This document shows, piece after piece, positions 1 to 8,968 of a stretch of 64,000 nt of DNA. The stretch lies in NCBI RefSeq assembly GCF_014084045.1, contig NZ_CP043732.1, positions 496,001-560,000 on the forward strand. Reading direction: 5' to 3'. Made by a program: the position numbers and the translations under genes. The notes beneath the pieces were generated by a model. The model was not told where the DNA came from. It made no database searches and worked only from the letters and a program-made list of their open reading frames with translations. Positions within the stretch are counted from its first letter, which is position 1; every line of letters starts with the position of its first letter. Source of the stretch: Microbacterium esteraromaticum (GTDB lineage: Bacteria > Actinomycetota > Actinomycetes > Actinomycetales > Microbacteriaceae).

Positions 1-518
1 TTGGCGACCATGTCGTCGAAATCGGTCGGCGCCTCGGCGACGAGGTCGGTGTTGCGCATGAGCCCGATGTTCTCGATCGCGTACGGCACGCCGTACAGCT
101 GACCGTCGTAGCTGAACGCGTCGAGCGCGATCTGCTGGAACTCGTCCGAGCGGTCGCCGAGCTCGACAGGGGCGACGACACCGTTGGTGACGAGGACTCC
201 GAGCCAGTCGTGGGCTCCGACGACGACGTCCGGACCCTTCCCCGTGGGTGCCTGCTGCACGAACTGGTCTCGGATCTCGCCGAACTCCTTCTGGACGAGC
301 TTGACCTTCACGCCGGTGTCGTCGGTGAACTCGCCGGCGGCGTCCTTCATGACGTCTGCGCGGTCGGCGTCGACCCAGACGGTGATCTGGCCCGAGAAAT
401 CGGCGTTGTCGCCGGAGTCGCCATCACCGGACGGGGACGATGCGCAGCCGCTCAGGGCGATTGCGGACGTGGCGGCGATGGCGCCGAACGCGAGGATGCT
501 CCTCTTGGTCACCTTCAT
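1..518 (-). CDS. Maltose-type ABC transporter substrate-binding lipoprotein (5' part; C-terminus lies outside the window)
   Basis: An extracellular sugar-binding lipoprotein that would deliver oligosaccharide to an ABC importer. It starts at an ATG at 518 behind a GAGAGG ribosome site. Residues 1-25 form a lipoprotein signal with lipobox LSGC (Cys25), followed by a Ser/Gly/Asp-rich linker. The mature part resembles E. coli MalE: ITVWVDADR, then a DTGVKVKLV strand, GKGPDVVVGAHDWLG, and YGVPYAIENIGLMRN. About 172 codons are present and the family is usually 400-430, so more than half is missing through the window edge and not through decay. LacI-type operators lie upstream. Maltose or maltodextrin is the likeliest ligand by motif, but specificity is inferred. 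The permease genes should lie further left. Confidence 0.88.
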   Translation of the reverse strand, partial: MKVTKRSILAFGAIAATSAIALSGCASSPSGDGDSGDNADFSGQITVWVDADRADVMKDAAGEFTDDTGVKVKLVQKEFGEIRDQFVQQAPTGKGPDVVVGAHDWLGVLVTNGVVAPVELGDRSDEFQQIALDAFSYDGQLYGVPYAIENIGLMRNTDLVAEAPTDFDDMVA

Positions 519-553
519 TGGTGCGTGCCTCTCTGGATGCGGGTGGCCTGCGG

Positions 554-600
554 ATACTGCAAGCGCTTACAGTATGCACGGCAGGGGCAGCTCAATGCAA
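554..600 (-). promoter_or_regulatory. Promoter with overlapping LacI-type operator for the binding-protein gene
   Basis: Positions 554-575 form a 22-bp near-perfect palindrome around the core CAAGCGCTTA; only one base pair breaks the symmetry. The AAGCGCTT core is the typical operator of LacI/MalR/CcpA-type regulators. On the minus strand a possible -35 TTGCAT (595-600) and -10 CATACT (571-576) are 18 bp apart, so the operator would cover the -10 and block RNA polymerase. The operator lies 36-57 nt upstream of the start codon. Confidence 0.65.
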
Positions 601-654
601 TGGTCAGCCGCACTGATATCAAGCTGTAACCCCTCCTCCAGCAGCATTCACGCG

Positions 655-668
655 TGGAAGCGCTTTCA
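655..668. promoter_or_regulatory. Second LacI-type operator
   Basis: TGGAAGCGCTTTCA has the same AAGCGCTT core as the palindrome at 554-575 and lies about 95 bp from it, roughly nine helical turns. Paired sites at such spacing are common for looping LacI-family repressors. It sits between the divergent lipoprotein and kinase genes, so it could affect either. Confidence 0.55.
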
Positions 669-785
669 GAATCACGTCGTATTGCACGTCGGCGACGCTC
701 AGTCAAGGCAGAAGACGACCATCGGTGGCGCGCATAGCGTGAACAGGGTCACGGCGCCCGAGCCGTGCAGGATTCCGGAGCTGCG

Positions 786-2084
786 ATGGACACGATCGAC
801 GACGAGATCACCGCTCCCCTGCTCGACGGGCGCTATCGCCTGGACGGCTGCGTCGGCCGCGGCGCGACGTCCATGGTCTACCGCGCGCACGACACCCTGC
901 TGCGCCGCACCGTCGCCATCAAGCTGTTGCGCGCAGACGACGAGACGCCCCTGGAGTCTGCGCGTATCCACAGCGAGACGGCGCTGCTGGCATCCGTCTC
1001 CCACCCGTCGCTCGTGGCGCTGTACGACGCCAGCCTCGACCTGCCTCACCCGCGGTACCTCGTGATGGAGTTCGTCGACGGGCCGACCCTCGCCGCCCAT
1101 CTCACGCACGGGCCGCTCAGCCGGCGCGAGGCAGCGGCGATCGGCCGCGACCTCGCCGACGCCCTTCGCGTCGTCCACGAGCGCGGCATCGTGCACCGCG
1201 ACGTGAAGCCGTCGAACGTGCTGCTCGCGCGGGCCGGCGCAGATGCGGGCTGGAATGCGAAGCTCACCGACTTCGGCATCGCCTTCCACCCCGACGAGGC
1301 TCGCCGCACATCGCCGGGGATCGCGATCGGCACGGCGGCGTACATGGCTCCCGAGCAGGTGAAGGCGGATCCCATCACGTCGGCCGCCGACATCTACTCG
1401 CTCGGCCTCGTGCTGCTCGAATCGCTCACCGGCGAGCCCGCCTTCCCGCGCACCCGCGATGTGCAGACAGCGCTCGCGCGGCTGGTCAGCGAGCCGAGCA
1501 TCCCCGATGAGCTCGGCGCCGAGTGGGTGCGGCTGCTGCGTCGAATGACCAGCACCGACCCGCAGCTGCGGCCGATCGCAGCCGAGGTCGTCGCGGAGGT
1601 CGGTGCACTGCCGACGCACGCCCGCGATGACACCACAGGGGTGACCAAGCCCCTCCCCGCCGTGCGGATCGCGACTCCGGTCGCCCCGCAGATCCCGGCT
1701 GCGACCACCCCTCATGTGGAGAGGCGACGATCGGGGCGGCGTAGAGCGGTCGGCGTCTTCGCGGCCACGGCGGCGGCCGTCACCGTGCTCGCCGGAGCAT
1801 GGATGGCGCAGCCGGCGGGCAACTCACCCGCGCCGAGCGAGAGTCCGGCGGTCGTCGCCGAGACGCCGGAAGAACCGGATGCCGTGCCGACGGCCCCCAC
1901 GGCGGGCGTCGAGCAGCCCGCCGATCACGAGGCGCAGACGACTGGCCCGTCGGGGCAGGACCAGCCGGAGACGGCGAAGAACGAGAACGCCGGACCCGGC
2001 GGCAGCTCCGGGAAGTCGTCGGAGAAGGCATCCGACCGAAGCGGGGGCTCACAGGGCAAGGGGAAGGGCAAGAGCGGCAAGTGA
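786..2084 (+). CDS. Membrane-anchored PknB-type serine/threonine protein kinase
   Basis: A eukaryotic-like Ser/Thr kinase of 432 residues. The N-terminal catalytic domain (about residues 12-265) shows the glycine loop [12 protein letters not shown] with Lys46, the HRDVKPSN catalytic loop with Asp139, DFG at 162-164 and an APEQ motif. One hydrophobic segment ([16 protein letters not shown]) follows, then an extracellular Pro/Ala/Glu-rich tail ending in a Gly/Ser/Lys-rich stretch. No PASTA repeats are present, so it is not a full PknB cell-wall sensor. The ATG at 786 is preferred over the GTG at 765 because GGAG lies 5 nt upstream of it. It diverges from the sugar-binding gene. Its substrates cannot be inferred. 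Confidence 0.9.
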   Translation: MDTIDDEITAPLLDGRYRLDGCVGRGATSMVYRAHDTLLRRTVAIKLLRADDETPLESARIHSETALLASVSHPSLVALYDASLDLPHPRYLVMEFVDGPTLAAHLTHGPLSRREAAAIGRDLADALRVVHERGIVHRDVKPSNVLLARAGADAGWNAKLTDFGIAFHPDEARRTSPGIAIGTAAYMAPEQVKADPITSAADIYSLGLVLLESLTGEPAFPRTRDVQTALARLVSEPSIPDELGAEWVRLLRRMTSTDPQLRPIAAEVVAEVGALPTHARDDTTGVTKPLPAVRIATPVAPQIPAATTPHVERRRSGRRRAVGVFAATAAAVTVLAGAWMAQPAGNSPAPSESPAVVAETPEEPDAVPTAPTAGVEQPADHEAQTTGPSGQDQPETAKNENAGPGGSSGKSSEKASDRSGGSQGKGKGKSGK

Positions 2085-2128
2085 CGGACGCCCTCGCCGT
2101 TCATCCAGGACGCTCTATGGTGGTAGTC

Positions 2129-2617
2129 ATGGCTGACTCTTCGTTCGACATCGTCTCCAAGGTTGACCACCAGGAGGCCGACAACGCACTCAACCAGGCG
2201 CGCAAGGAGATCGAGCAGCGCTACGACTTCAAGGGCACCGGCGCATCGATCTCGTGGAGCGGCGAGCAGATCCTCATCGTCGCCAACTCCGAGGAGCGCG
2301 TGAACGCGGTGCTCGACGTCTTCCAGTCGAAGCTGATCAAGCGCGGCATCTCGCTGAAGAGCCTCGAGTCGGGCGATCCGGTCGCCAGCGGCAAGGAGTA
2401 CCGCCTGACCTCCAGCCTGAAGGACGGCATCTCGAGCGAGAACGCGAAGAAGATCGGCAAGATCATCCGCGACGAGGGCCCGAAGGGCGTGAAGAGCCAG
2501 ATCCAGGGCGACGAGCTGCGCGTGCAGTCCAAGAGCCGCGACGACCTTCAGGCCGTGATCGCGCTGCTCAAGAGCAGCGACCTCGACATCGATCTGCAGT
2601 TCATCAACTACCGCTGA
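2129..2617 (+). CDS. yajQ: YajQ family nucleotide-binding protein
   Basis: A 162-residue cytoplasmic protein of the YajQ/UPF0234 family, whose members bind nucleotides (cyclic di-GMP in some species). It matches the family along its full length: [13 protein letters not shown] start, [26 protein letters not shown], and the C-terminal [12 protein letters not shown]. The ATG at 2129 lacks a good ribosome site, but a TATGGT -10-like hexamer ends 7 nt before it, which suggests a leaderless mRNA. An in-frame ATG at 2117 with AGGA upstream is the alternative. It ends at a strong stem-loop shared with the convergent neighbour. Confidence 0.92.
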   Translation: MADSSFDIVSKVDHQEADNALNQARKEIEQRYDFKGTGASISWSGEQILIVANSEERVNAVLDVFQSKLIKRGISLKSLESGDPVASGKEYRLTSSLKDGISSENAKKIGKIIRDEGPKGVKSQIQGDELRVQSKSRDDLQAVIALLKSSDLDIDLQFINYR

Positions 2618-2624
2618 CCGTCAT

Positions 2625-2653
2625 CGGCGGCCGCCCACCGCGGGCGGCCGCCG
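2625..2653. terminator. Bidirectional stem-loop terminator
   Basis: A perfect 12-bp GC stem (2625-2636 with 2642-2653) and a 5-nt loop lie between the stop codons of yajQ and the convergent ligase-like gene. There is no clear T-tract on either side, as is common in this genome type. Confidence 0.65.
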
Positions 2654-2654
2654 T

Positions 2655-3320
2655 TCACTCGGCGAGCGCGGCGATCAGGGCATCCACCACCATCTGACGG
2701 CCGACCCGACCGATCTCGGAGGCGAGGCCGCCGAGAGTAGACGGGTCCCAGTCGAGGCCGAGTGCGGCGTTCGCCGCATCGAGCACGGGGATCAGATGTT
2801 CGGTCGAGCCGAGCGCGATCACTCCGCTCAGCAGGCGGGCGCCGCGCACCGCGCGCTGCGAGGTGCCGATCAGCTTGACGGCTCCCCGCGCGTTGATGCT
2901 GTACTCGCCGGGGCAGTACTCCCCCGCGACGGCACCGACGCGTGCGTCGACTCCCAGTGCGGCGAGCTCGGCGGCCAAGCGCGCTGACGTCGAGGCGAAC
3001 AGCGGCTGCGGATCGATGCCCTCCTCTTCGCGCACCACCAGGTCGAACACGAGGCAGCTCTCGTCGTAGGCCGCGGCGCGACCGCCGGTCGGTCTGATCG
3101 CGGGGGCGAAACCGAACCGGAGGGCGGACTCCGACGCGGCGGCGAATCCCGACTGCCTGCTCTCCCATCGGCTCATGGCGAGCGTGGGCAGGGGCGTGTG
3201 GATGCGCAGCACGCGCTCATCGGCGCGTTCGCGCGAGCCGATCGCGCGCAGCAGGACCGCGCTGTGCTCGAACGTCTCCTCGGCGGCGAGAGGGGCGGTC
3301 GGGAGGTCGATGACGGTCAC
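2655..3320 (-). CDS. Lipoate-protein ligase A family protein (BPL/LPL catalytic domain)
   Basis: A 221-residue protein of the biotin/lipoate ligase fold. The LplA/LipM landmarks are present: a substrate loop IRPTGGRAAAYDE (family form RRxxGGGAVxHD) and the lysine motif GAVKLIGTSQRAVRGARLLSG (the usual K(I/L)xGxAQR). Such proteins transfer lipoate or octanoate to lipoyl domains of 2-oxoacid dehydrogenases. Ligase and octanoyltransferase cannot be told apart here. The GTG start at 3320 has no ribosome site, but TATCGT lies 7 nt upstream, so a leaderless transcript is likely. It is convergent with yajQ and diverges from the GntR gene. Confidence 0.78.
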   Translation of the reverse strand: MTVIDLPTAPLAAEETFEHSAVLLRAIGSRERADERVLRIHTPLPTLAMSRWESRQSGFAAASESALRFGFAPAIRPTGGRAAAYDESCLVFDLVVREEEGIDPQPLFASTSARLAAELAALGVDARVGAVAGEYCPGEYSINARGAVKLIGTSQRAVRGARLLSGVIALGSTEHLIPVLDAANAALGLDWDPSTLGGLASEIGRVGRQMVVDALIAALAE

Positions 3321-3449
3321 GAATGAGACGATATCGGCCGATCGATCCCTATCCGCCGCTCGAAACAAAGGATGACGCGGGTAGAATCCTGGTGTTACGG
3401 GCTGTATGGGGCAGCCGGGGGGCGCCGTGAGGCGTATGGGGAGTGACAC

Positions 3450-4094
3450 ATGATCGACGTCGAACGACCAGCGCGAGCGGAGATCGCGACGAAGAAGCAG
3501 CTCTTGGCAGAAGGGCTGTTCCATCTGATCGGCGAGCGCATCGTCAGCGGCGATCTCGCGCCAGGAGCGCGCATCCGCGACAGCGAGCTGGCCGCCGAGC
3601 TCTCGGTCTCGCGCACGCCTGTGCGCGAGGCGCTGCAGCGGCTCGAGCGCATCGGCCTCGTCACGATGTACCCCAGCCGGTACACCGAGGTGTCGTCGAT
3701 CACGCCCGAGCAGATCGAGAACGCGCACGTCTTCGCCGGCCTGCAGGCGGGGATCATCACCCGTCTGGCGTGCACACGTCTGACCCCCGACGAGGTGCAG
3801 ACCGTCTGCGGTCTGATCCGGGCCGTGTCCGCCGACCTGACCGACGCCGCCGCGACCTCGCGAGCGCGGCGCGCGGTGGTGGCATACCTGGCGGCGCGCT
3901 CGGGAAACGCACTGCAGCAGTCGCTGGTCGACGAGGCGAGCCTGGCTCTCGCGCGCGCTCTGAAGGCGCACGAGGTGCCGGCCGACCGGCATGCGTCCGT
4001 CACTGCCGCCTGCGCCGAGCTCGAGGACGCATTGCATCGCGGCGACGCGGATGCCGCCGAGCAGGCCTGCCGGCGGATGTACTACGTCATCTGA
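3450..4094 (+). CDS. GntR family transcriptional regulator
   Basis: A 214-residue regulator. The N-terminal winged helix-turn-helix (about residues 15-85) has the GntR signature: GERIVSGDLAPGARIRDSEL, AAELSVSRTPVREALQRL, then IGLV and a wing. The C-terminal all-helical part is FCD-like but short and lacks obvious metal-binding histidines, so the effector is unknown. The ATG at 3450 follows GGGGAG. A TAGAAT -10-like box lies at 3382-3387. The last 8 bp overlap the convergent hydrolase gene. It has no obvious target operon beside it. Confidence 0.85.
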   Translation: MIDVERPARAEIATKKQLLAEGLFHLIGERIVSGDLAPGARIRDSELAAELSVSRTPVREALQRLERIGLVTMYPSRYTEVSSITPEQIENAHVFAGLQAGIITRLACTRLTPDEVQTVCGLIRAVSADLTDAAATSRARRAVVAYLAARSGNALQQSLVDEASLALARALKAHEVPADRHASVTAACAELEDALHRGDADAAEQACRRMYYVI

Positions 4095-5085
4095 GCTGCA
4101 CCGCGTGCGCCCAGCCTCGCACCCAGCGATCGAGTCGGGCGTATGCCTCGTCCCGCGCCTCCCGTCGTGAGAGGAAGACGTCGTGCAGCGCGCCGTCGAT
4201 GCGCTCGACGGTCACCGAGCTGCCCAGCTTGAGCGCAGCCCTGGCGATGTCGTCGACGACGAGCACGCTGTCGGCCCTGGTGAGCTCATCCGACCAGCGC
4301 GTGGGCACGGCGGTCCTGGCCGAGAGCAGCACGCACACCGGCGCCAGGATCTGCAGGCCGGCCGCCACCGCCGCGTGCCCTTCGAAGATCGCGTGAAGCC
4401 ACGCGGCATGCACCGTCATCGTCTGCTCCGGGCGCCACGACAGGTCGATCTCCATCGGATCGTCGGGGTCGGCGACCTCGTTCTGCGCCCTCGTGTAGTA
4501 GCCGAGGTCGACCTGCGGTGCGACGTCCTTGGGCCAGAGGCGGGCCTGAAGGCCCACCATCGGCGCGATCGCCGCTCGCGCCGCGCCCAGCTGGAACTCC
4601 AGCCACGGCGCGTTGAGGATGACCGCGTCGACCTGCCGCGGATGCCTGGACGCCCACAGACTCAGGATGAGCCCGCCGGTGGAGTGGCCGAGCAGCACGA
4701 GGCGGCGTCCGGCGGCATCGCCCCGCGCCTGCAGAGCCGCCTCGATATCGGCGTCGTACTCCGCGAGATCCGTCACGAACCCCGGGGTCTGCCCCGGCCT
4801 CAGGCTGCGTCCGTACTTGCGCAGATCGAGCGCGAAGAACCGGGCACCTCGGTCGGTCCAGAAGCGGGCGAGGCGCTTCTGGAAGAAGTAGTCCGACCAG
4901 CCGTGCACGTACAGCACGTCGACATCGGTCAGCGGGCGGCGATCGCCGCCCATCCGCCACCACGGCACAGGCTCCGGCAGAGAGCGGACCACGGTCGCGA
5001 CGACCTCTCCCTCGGCATCCTCACCCAGAGGCAGGGTCAGCTGCGCGAATCCCTCGCCGAGGATGTCGGGAACCCACTCGCCCAT
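4087..5085 (-). CDS. Alpha/beta hydrolase (serine aminopeptidase/monoacylglycerol lipase type)
   Basis: A 332-residue hydrolase. The oxyanion-region strand VLYVHGWSDYF is followed by the nucleophile elbow GHSTGG (serine in the middle) in LVLLGHSTGGLILSLW. A late ALHDVFLSR segment supplies the catalytic histidine; the acid is probably the Asp in the SVLVVDD segment. It looks like lysophospholipase/S33-type enzymes. No signal peptide is seen, so it is probably cytoplasmic. It lies 47 bp downstream of fprA on the same strand and may be the last gene of a prenyl synthase-fprA-hydrolase transcript. The substrate is unknown. Confidence 0.82.
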   Translation of the reverse strand: MGEWVPDILGEGFAQLTLPLGEDAEGEVVATVVRSLPEPVPWWRMGGDRRPLTDVDVLYVHGWSDYFFQKRLARFWTDRGARFFALDLRKYGRSLRPGQTPGFVTDLAEYDADIEAALQARGDAAGRRLVLLGHSTGGLILSLWASRHPRQVDAVILNAPWLEFQLGAARAAIAPMVGLQARLWPKDVAPQVDLGYYTRAQNEVADPDDPMEIDLSWRPEQTMTVHAAWLHAIFEGHAAVAAGLQILAPVCVLLSARTAVPTRWSDELTRADSVLVVDDIARAALKLGSSVTVERIDGALHDVFLSRREARDEAYARLDRWVRGWAHAVQLR

Positions 5086-5132
5086 TCCTCGCTCCCTCCT
5101 CGCTCAGGAATCGCCGAACACGGGCGTCGCCG

Positions 5133-6506
5133 TCACTCCCCGCGTGAGACGCGCACCATCTCATCGCGCGGCACGAGCTTGACGCGCGCGCGCTCCTGCG
5201 GGGCACCGAGCTCGATCTCGTGCGCGTCGAGGCGGTGCCAGCCCTCGAGGTCGGTCCACGCGACGCCGCGTTCGGCGAGCAGCGCCGGGATCGCGTCGTC
5301 GGAGGGATCCTCGGGCTGCCACCACGAGCCCTGGTCGTTGATCAGATGGCGCACGGTCTCCATGGCATCCGACTTCGTATGGCCGATCAGGCCCACCGGG
5401 CCGCGCTTGATCCAGCCTGTGGCGTAGATGCCGGGCACACGCTGGTTCGACTTCGTCTCGAGCACCTGGCCCTCGCGGTTGGGGATGACGCCGTGCTTCT
5501 TGTCGAAGGGCACACCGGGCAGCGGCGAGCCGAAGTAGCCGATCGCACGGTACAGGCTCTGCATCGGCACCTCGCGCAGCTCGCCGGTACCGACGGCACC
5601 GCCGGCGCCGTCGGACTTCGTGCGCTCGTAGACGAGGGCGGCGACGCGGCCGTTGTCGTCCTTCCTGACCTCGACGGGGCGCGCCCAGAAGTGCAGGTGC
5701 AGGCGACGGGATGCCGATCCTCCGGCGTTGTTCACCGAGTCGAGCTTGCGCCATGACTGCATGACGCGGTCCATCACCATGACCTGCTTGTTGCTCGACA
5801 CGGCCTGCTGCGACGCCTCGTCGTAGTCGAAGTCCTCGTCGTAGACGACCATGTCGACGTCGCGCAGCTCGCCGAGCTCGCGCAGCTCGAGCGGAGTGAA
5901 CTTCACCTGCGCCGGGCCCCGGCGGCCGAAGACGTGCACGTCGGTGATGCGACTCGCCTTGAGTCCCTGGTAGACGTTCTCGGGAACCTCGGTGACGAGC
6001 AGGTCGTCGGCGTGCTTGGCGAGCATGCGCGCCACGTCGAGGGCGACGTTGCCGTTGCCGATGACGCCGACCGACTCGGCGTCCAGGCTCCACTCGCGCG
6101 GCACATCGGGATGCCCGTCGAACCAGCTCACGTACTCGGCGGCGCCGAACGAGTGGTCTGCGTCGATGCCGGGGATATCAAGAGCGGAGTCGCGCACCGC
6201 ACCTGTGGCGAAGATCACGGCGTTGTAGTGCCGCTTGAGGTCTTCCAGGGTGATGTCGGTGCCGAAGCGCACGTTGCCGAACAGACGGATGTCGCCGCGG
6301 TCGAGCACGTCGCGCAGCGCCGTGATGATGCCCTTGATGCGAGGGTGATCGGGGGCGACGCCGTAGCGGACGAGACCGTAGGGCGCGGGCAGCTGCTCGA
6401 ACAGGTCGATGGAGACATCGAACTTGCGCTCGGCCTTGAGCAGGAGGTCGGCGGCGTAGATGCCTGCCGGTCCCGCCCCGACGATGGCCAGCTTGAGCTT
6501 CGTCAT
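5133..6506 (-). CDS. fprA: NADPH-ferredoxin/adrenodoxin reductase FprA
   Basis: A 457-residue FAD enzyme that passes electrons between NADPH and ferredoxins, as for cytochromes P450 and FeS biogenesis. The FAD-binding motif GAGPAG (residues 9-14) starts the protein. LPAPYGLVRYGVAPDHPRIKG is the hallmark of the adrenodoxin reductase family. VIGNGNVALDVARML is the NADPH-binding motif, and YATGWIKRGPVGLIGHTK is the conserved C-terminal block. The length equals that of Mycobacterium FprA. The start has GGAAGGAA upstream. The gene begins 13 bp after the prenyl synthase stop codon, so co-transcription is likely. Confidence 0.94.
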   Translation of the reverse strand: MTKLKLAIVGAGPAGIYAADLLLKAERKFDVSIDLFEQLPAPYGLVRYGVAPDHPRIKGIITALRDVLDRGDIRLFGNVRFGTDITLEDLKRHYNAVIFATGAVRDSALDIPGIDADHSFGAAEYVSWFDGHPDVPREWSLDAESVGVIGNGNVALDVARMLAKHADDLLVTEVPENVYQGLKASRITDVHVFGRRGPAQVKFTPLELRELGELRDVDMVVYDEDFDYDEASQQAVSSNKQVMVMDRVMQSWRKLDSVNNAGGSASRRLHLHFWARPVEVRKDDNGRVAALVYERTKSDGAGGAVGTGELREVPMQSLYRAIGYFGSPLPGVPFDKKHGVIPNREGQVLETKSNQRVPGIYATGWIKRGPVGLIGHTKSDAMETVRHLINDQGSWWQPEDPSDDAIPALLAERGVAWTDLEGWHRLDAHEIELGAPQERARVKLVPRDEMVRVSRGE

Positions 6507-6519
6507 GGGGTTCCTTCCG

Positions 6520-7581
6520 TCAGCTGCTGCGATCAGCGAGAGTCTCCGCGAACCGGGTCAGCGCGTCGCGCACCGTGCCCTTGGGCAGCGGTTCGAGCGC
6601 CGCGATGGCGTCGGCGGTCCAGGTGCGGGCAAGAGTCATGGTCTGCGCCGTGGCGTCGTTGTCGCGCAGCTCGGCCAGAGGGCCGTCGAGCACGGCAGGG
6701 TCGGCGCCCTCTGCGATGCGCGCGACACCGTCGTCGATGCGGCGCGCGAGGTCGACGTCGGCAGGTGCGGTGCTCGTCTTCAGCAGCAGCGACGGCATCG
6801 TCGGCACGCCCGCGCGCAGATCGGTGCCAGGCACCTTGCCGGTCTCCTCCGCATCGGCCGACAGATCGATCACGTCGTCGAGCAGCTGGAAGGCGACGCC
6901 GACCTTCTCGCCGTACACCCGCAGCGGCTCTTCGAGCTCGGCCGGGGCGCCGGAGAAGATCGCGCCGCCCTGGGTCGCCGCGGCGATCAGGGAGCCGGTC
7001 TTGTCTGCCAGCACCTGGATGTAGAACTCGATCGGGTCGTCGCCCGGCTGCGCGCCGACGGTCTCGTGCAGCTGACCGAGAACGAGACGCTCGAAGGTGT
7101 CGGCCTGCAGGCGGATCGCGCGATCTCCGTAGCGCGACATGATCTGGCTGGCGCGCGAGAACAGGATGTCGCCTGTGAGAATCGCCACGTTGTTGCCCCA
7201 CACCGCGTGCGCCGCGGGAACGCCGCGGCGGGTGTCGGCGCCGTCCATCACGTCGTCGTGGTAGAGCGAGCCGAGGTGGGTGAGCTCGAGCGCCTTCGCG
7301 ATGTCGATCACGGCCTCGGTGGTGCCTTCGCCGAGCTGGGCGGTCAGGAGGGTGAGCACGGGTCGGATGCGCTTGCCGCCGGCCTCGTAGAGATAGCGCG
7401 CCGCGGCATCCGCGATCGAATCGGCGACCTTGACCTCTTCGGCGATCCCGGCTTCGACCAGGTCGAGACCGGCCTCGATGCGGGACGCGACGCGTCGCGC
7501 CGCAGGGCCGAGGAAGATGCGGTCGCTGAAGCCGAGTCGGCTCGCCAGTCGCGTGCCCGGGGTCGCGGGGCTCGAAGTCAC
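6520..7581 (-). CDS. Long-chain polyprenyl diphosphate synthase (menaquinone side chain)
   Basis: A trans-prenyltransferase of 353 residues that condenses isopentenyl diphosphate onto allylic diphosphates. The first aspartate-rich motif DDVMD is at 109-113, in a LGSLYHDDVMDGADTRRG context, and the second, DDVID, at 235-239. A GGKRIRP motif precedes the first. The position before menF and near menA, menG and menD points to making the menaquinone tail (hepta- to nonaprenyl class; the chain length cannot be read from sequence). The GTG start at 7581 is preceded by TAGGGT with a 7-nt gap and no ribosome site, so it is probably leaderless. fprA follows 13 bp downstream. Confidence 0.92.
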   Translation of the reverse strand: MTSSPATPGTRLASRLGFSDRIFLGPAARRVASRIEAGLDLVEAGIAEEVKVADSIADAAARYLYEAGGKRIRPVLTLLTAQLGEGTTEAVIDIAKALELTHLGSLYHDDVMDGADTRRGVPAAHAVWGNNVAILTGDILFSRASQIMSRYGDRAIRLQADTFERLVLGQLHETVGAQPGDDPIEFYIQVLADKTGSLIAAATQGGAIFSGAPAELEEPLRVYGEKVGVAFQLLDDVIDLSADAEETGKVPGTDLRAGVPTMPSLLLKTSTAPADVDLARRIDDGVARIAEGADPAVLDGPLAELRDNDATAQTMTLARTWTADAIAALEPLPKGTVRDALTRFAETLADRSS

Positions 7582-7638
7582 GTACTCAACCCTACCTTCG
7601 CGACGGCGCAGGACGGCACGGCGGGGCGCAGCGCCGGT

Positions 7639-8907
7639 TCAGGCGAGCGCGTCGACCAGCGGACGGAACTTCACGCGCGTCTCGAGCAGCTCTGACTCGG
7701 GTTCGCTGCCGGCGACGATGCCCGCCCCGGCGTACGCGGTGACGCGCCGTGCGCCGGATGCCCCGTCCGGGGCCTCGCCGAACTGCGCGCAGCGCAGCGC
7801 GATGGCCCATTCGCCGTCTCCGGCCGCGTCGATCCAGCCGACGGGGCCCGCGTAGCGCCCGCGGTCGAACGGCTCGATGCGCCGGATCGCCTCGACAGCG
7901 GCATCCGTCGGCGTGCCCGCCACTGCGGCGGTGGGATGCATCGCCCCGACGAGGTCGAGCGACGAGGCGCCATCGCTGAGCCTGCCCTCGACGTCCGTCG
8001 CGAGGTGGAAGAGGTTGGGCAGCTCGAGCACGAACGGGTCGGCGTCGGCGTCCAGCGCGCCGGTGTGCGGCTCGAGGGCGGCGAGCACGCTCTGCACGGC
8101 GTAGCGGTGCTCGGCGAGGTCCTTAGCGCTGGATGCGAGAGCTGCGGACGCGATGTGATCCTCGGCCGGGTCGGCGCCGCGTGCCGCGGTGCCGGCGAGC
8201 ACCCGCGCGGTGACCGTCCGCTCGTGCGCGGTGACCAGGGTCTCGGGGCTCGCACCGATGAGGCCGTCGACCGCGAAGGCCCACGTGTCGGGATAGCCCG
8301 TCGAGAGCGCGCGCACGAGGCGTCGCAGATCGGCGTCGCCTGGCACGGTGCCGGTGAGGTCGCGCGCGAGCACGACCTTGCTGTAGGCCCCGGAGTCGAT
8401 CTCGTCGAGAGCGCGTCGCACGGCATCCTGATATCCCTGCGGCGTCTGGGCGCCGGGACCGACGCGACCCGCCCAGTGCGGACCATGGGGTGCGGGCTCG
8501 GGCAGCGGCGCGAAGTCGGCGTCGTCGGCCATCCGGATGCGGGTGATCCAGCTGCGGCCGTCGCGCAGGCCGATGACGGTCTGCGGCACGAGCAGCACGC
8601 TGTCTGCGGACGAGTCCTCGTCGAAGGCGAGAGCTCCGAAGCCGACCAGCCCGCTGCCGGCGAGGCGCACCTCGTCGTCGATCTCGGCCTGCGCGACGAT
8701 CTCACGCCACGCGTCGGCGATCACCGCGCTGCGCACCCGGCCCGAGCCGGCGGCCACGCGGAGGACGGCGGCGGTCCCGTCGCCTGCGGCCACGATCCCC
8801 TCGCCGCGGCGCAGCCAGGCGAGAGGGCTGACGGCGGAGGTGTGTGCCAGCAGATCCTCGACGGGTGGGATCTCGCGGGTCTGCGCGACCAGGCGGATGC
8901 TGCTCAC
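7639..8907 (-). CDS. menF: Isochorismate synthase MenF
   Basis: A chorismate-binding enzyme of 422 residues that makes isochorismate, the first committed step of menaquinone synthesis. The C-terminal half has the family motifs: YSKVVLARDLTG, GASPETLV, LAGTAARG, HPTAAVAGTP, IEPFDRGRYAGPVGW and the closing YAGAGIVAGSEPESELLET, which carries the Mg-binding glutamates. Salicylate synthase or EntC is the alternative, but the surrounding men genes favour MenF. The GTG start at 8907 has TAGGCT 6 nt before it, a leaderless arrangement. It reads towards the prenyl synthase with a 57-bp gap. Confidence 0.9.
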   Translation of the reverse strand: MSSIRLVAQTREIPPVEDLLAHTSAVSPLAWLRRGEGIVAAGDGTAAVLRVAAGSGRVRSAVIADAWREIVAQAEIDDEVRLAGSGLVGFGALAFDEDSSADSVLLVPQTVIGLRDGRSWITRIRMADDADFAPLPEPAPHGPHWAGRVGPGAQTPQGYQDAVRRALDEIDSGAYSKVVLARDLTGTVPGDADLRRLVRALSTGYPDTWAFAVDGLIGASPETLVTAHERTVTARVLAGTAARGADPAEDHIASAALASSAKDLAEHRYAVQSVLAALEPHTGALDADADPFVLELPNLFHLATDVEGRLSDGASSLDLVGAMHPTAAVAGTPTDAAVEAIRRIEPFDRGRYAGPVGWIDAAGDGEWAIALRCAQFGEAPDGASGARRVTAYAGAGIVAGSEPESELLETRVKFRPLVDALA

Positions 8908-8968
8908 CCCTCCAGCCTATCGGCCCGGCGGGCGGGCGGCGGCGGCGGCGCCGCGCCACGGTCGGGCG

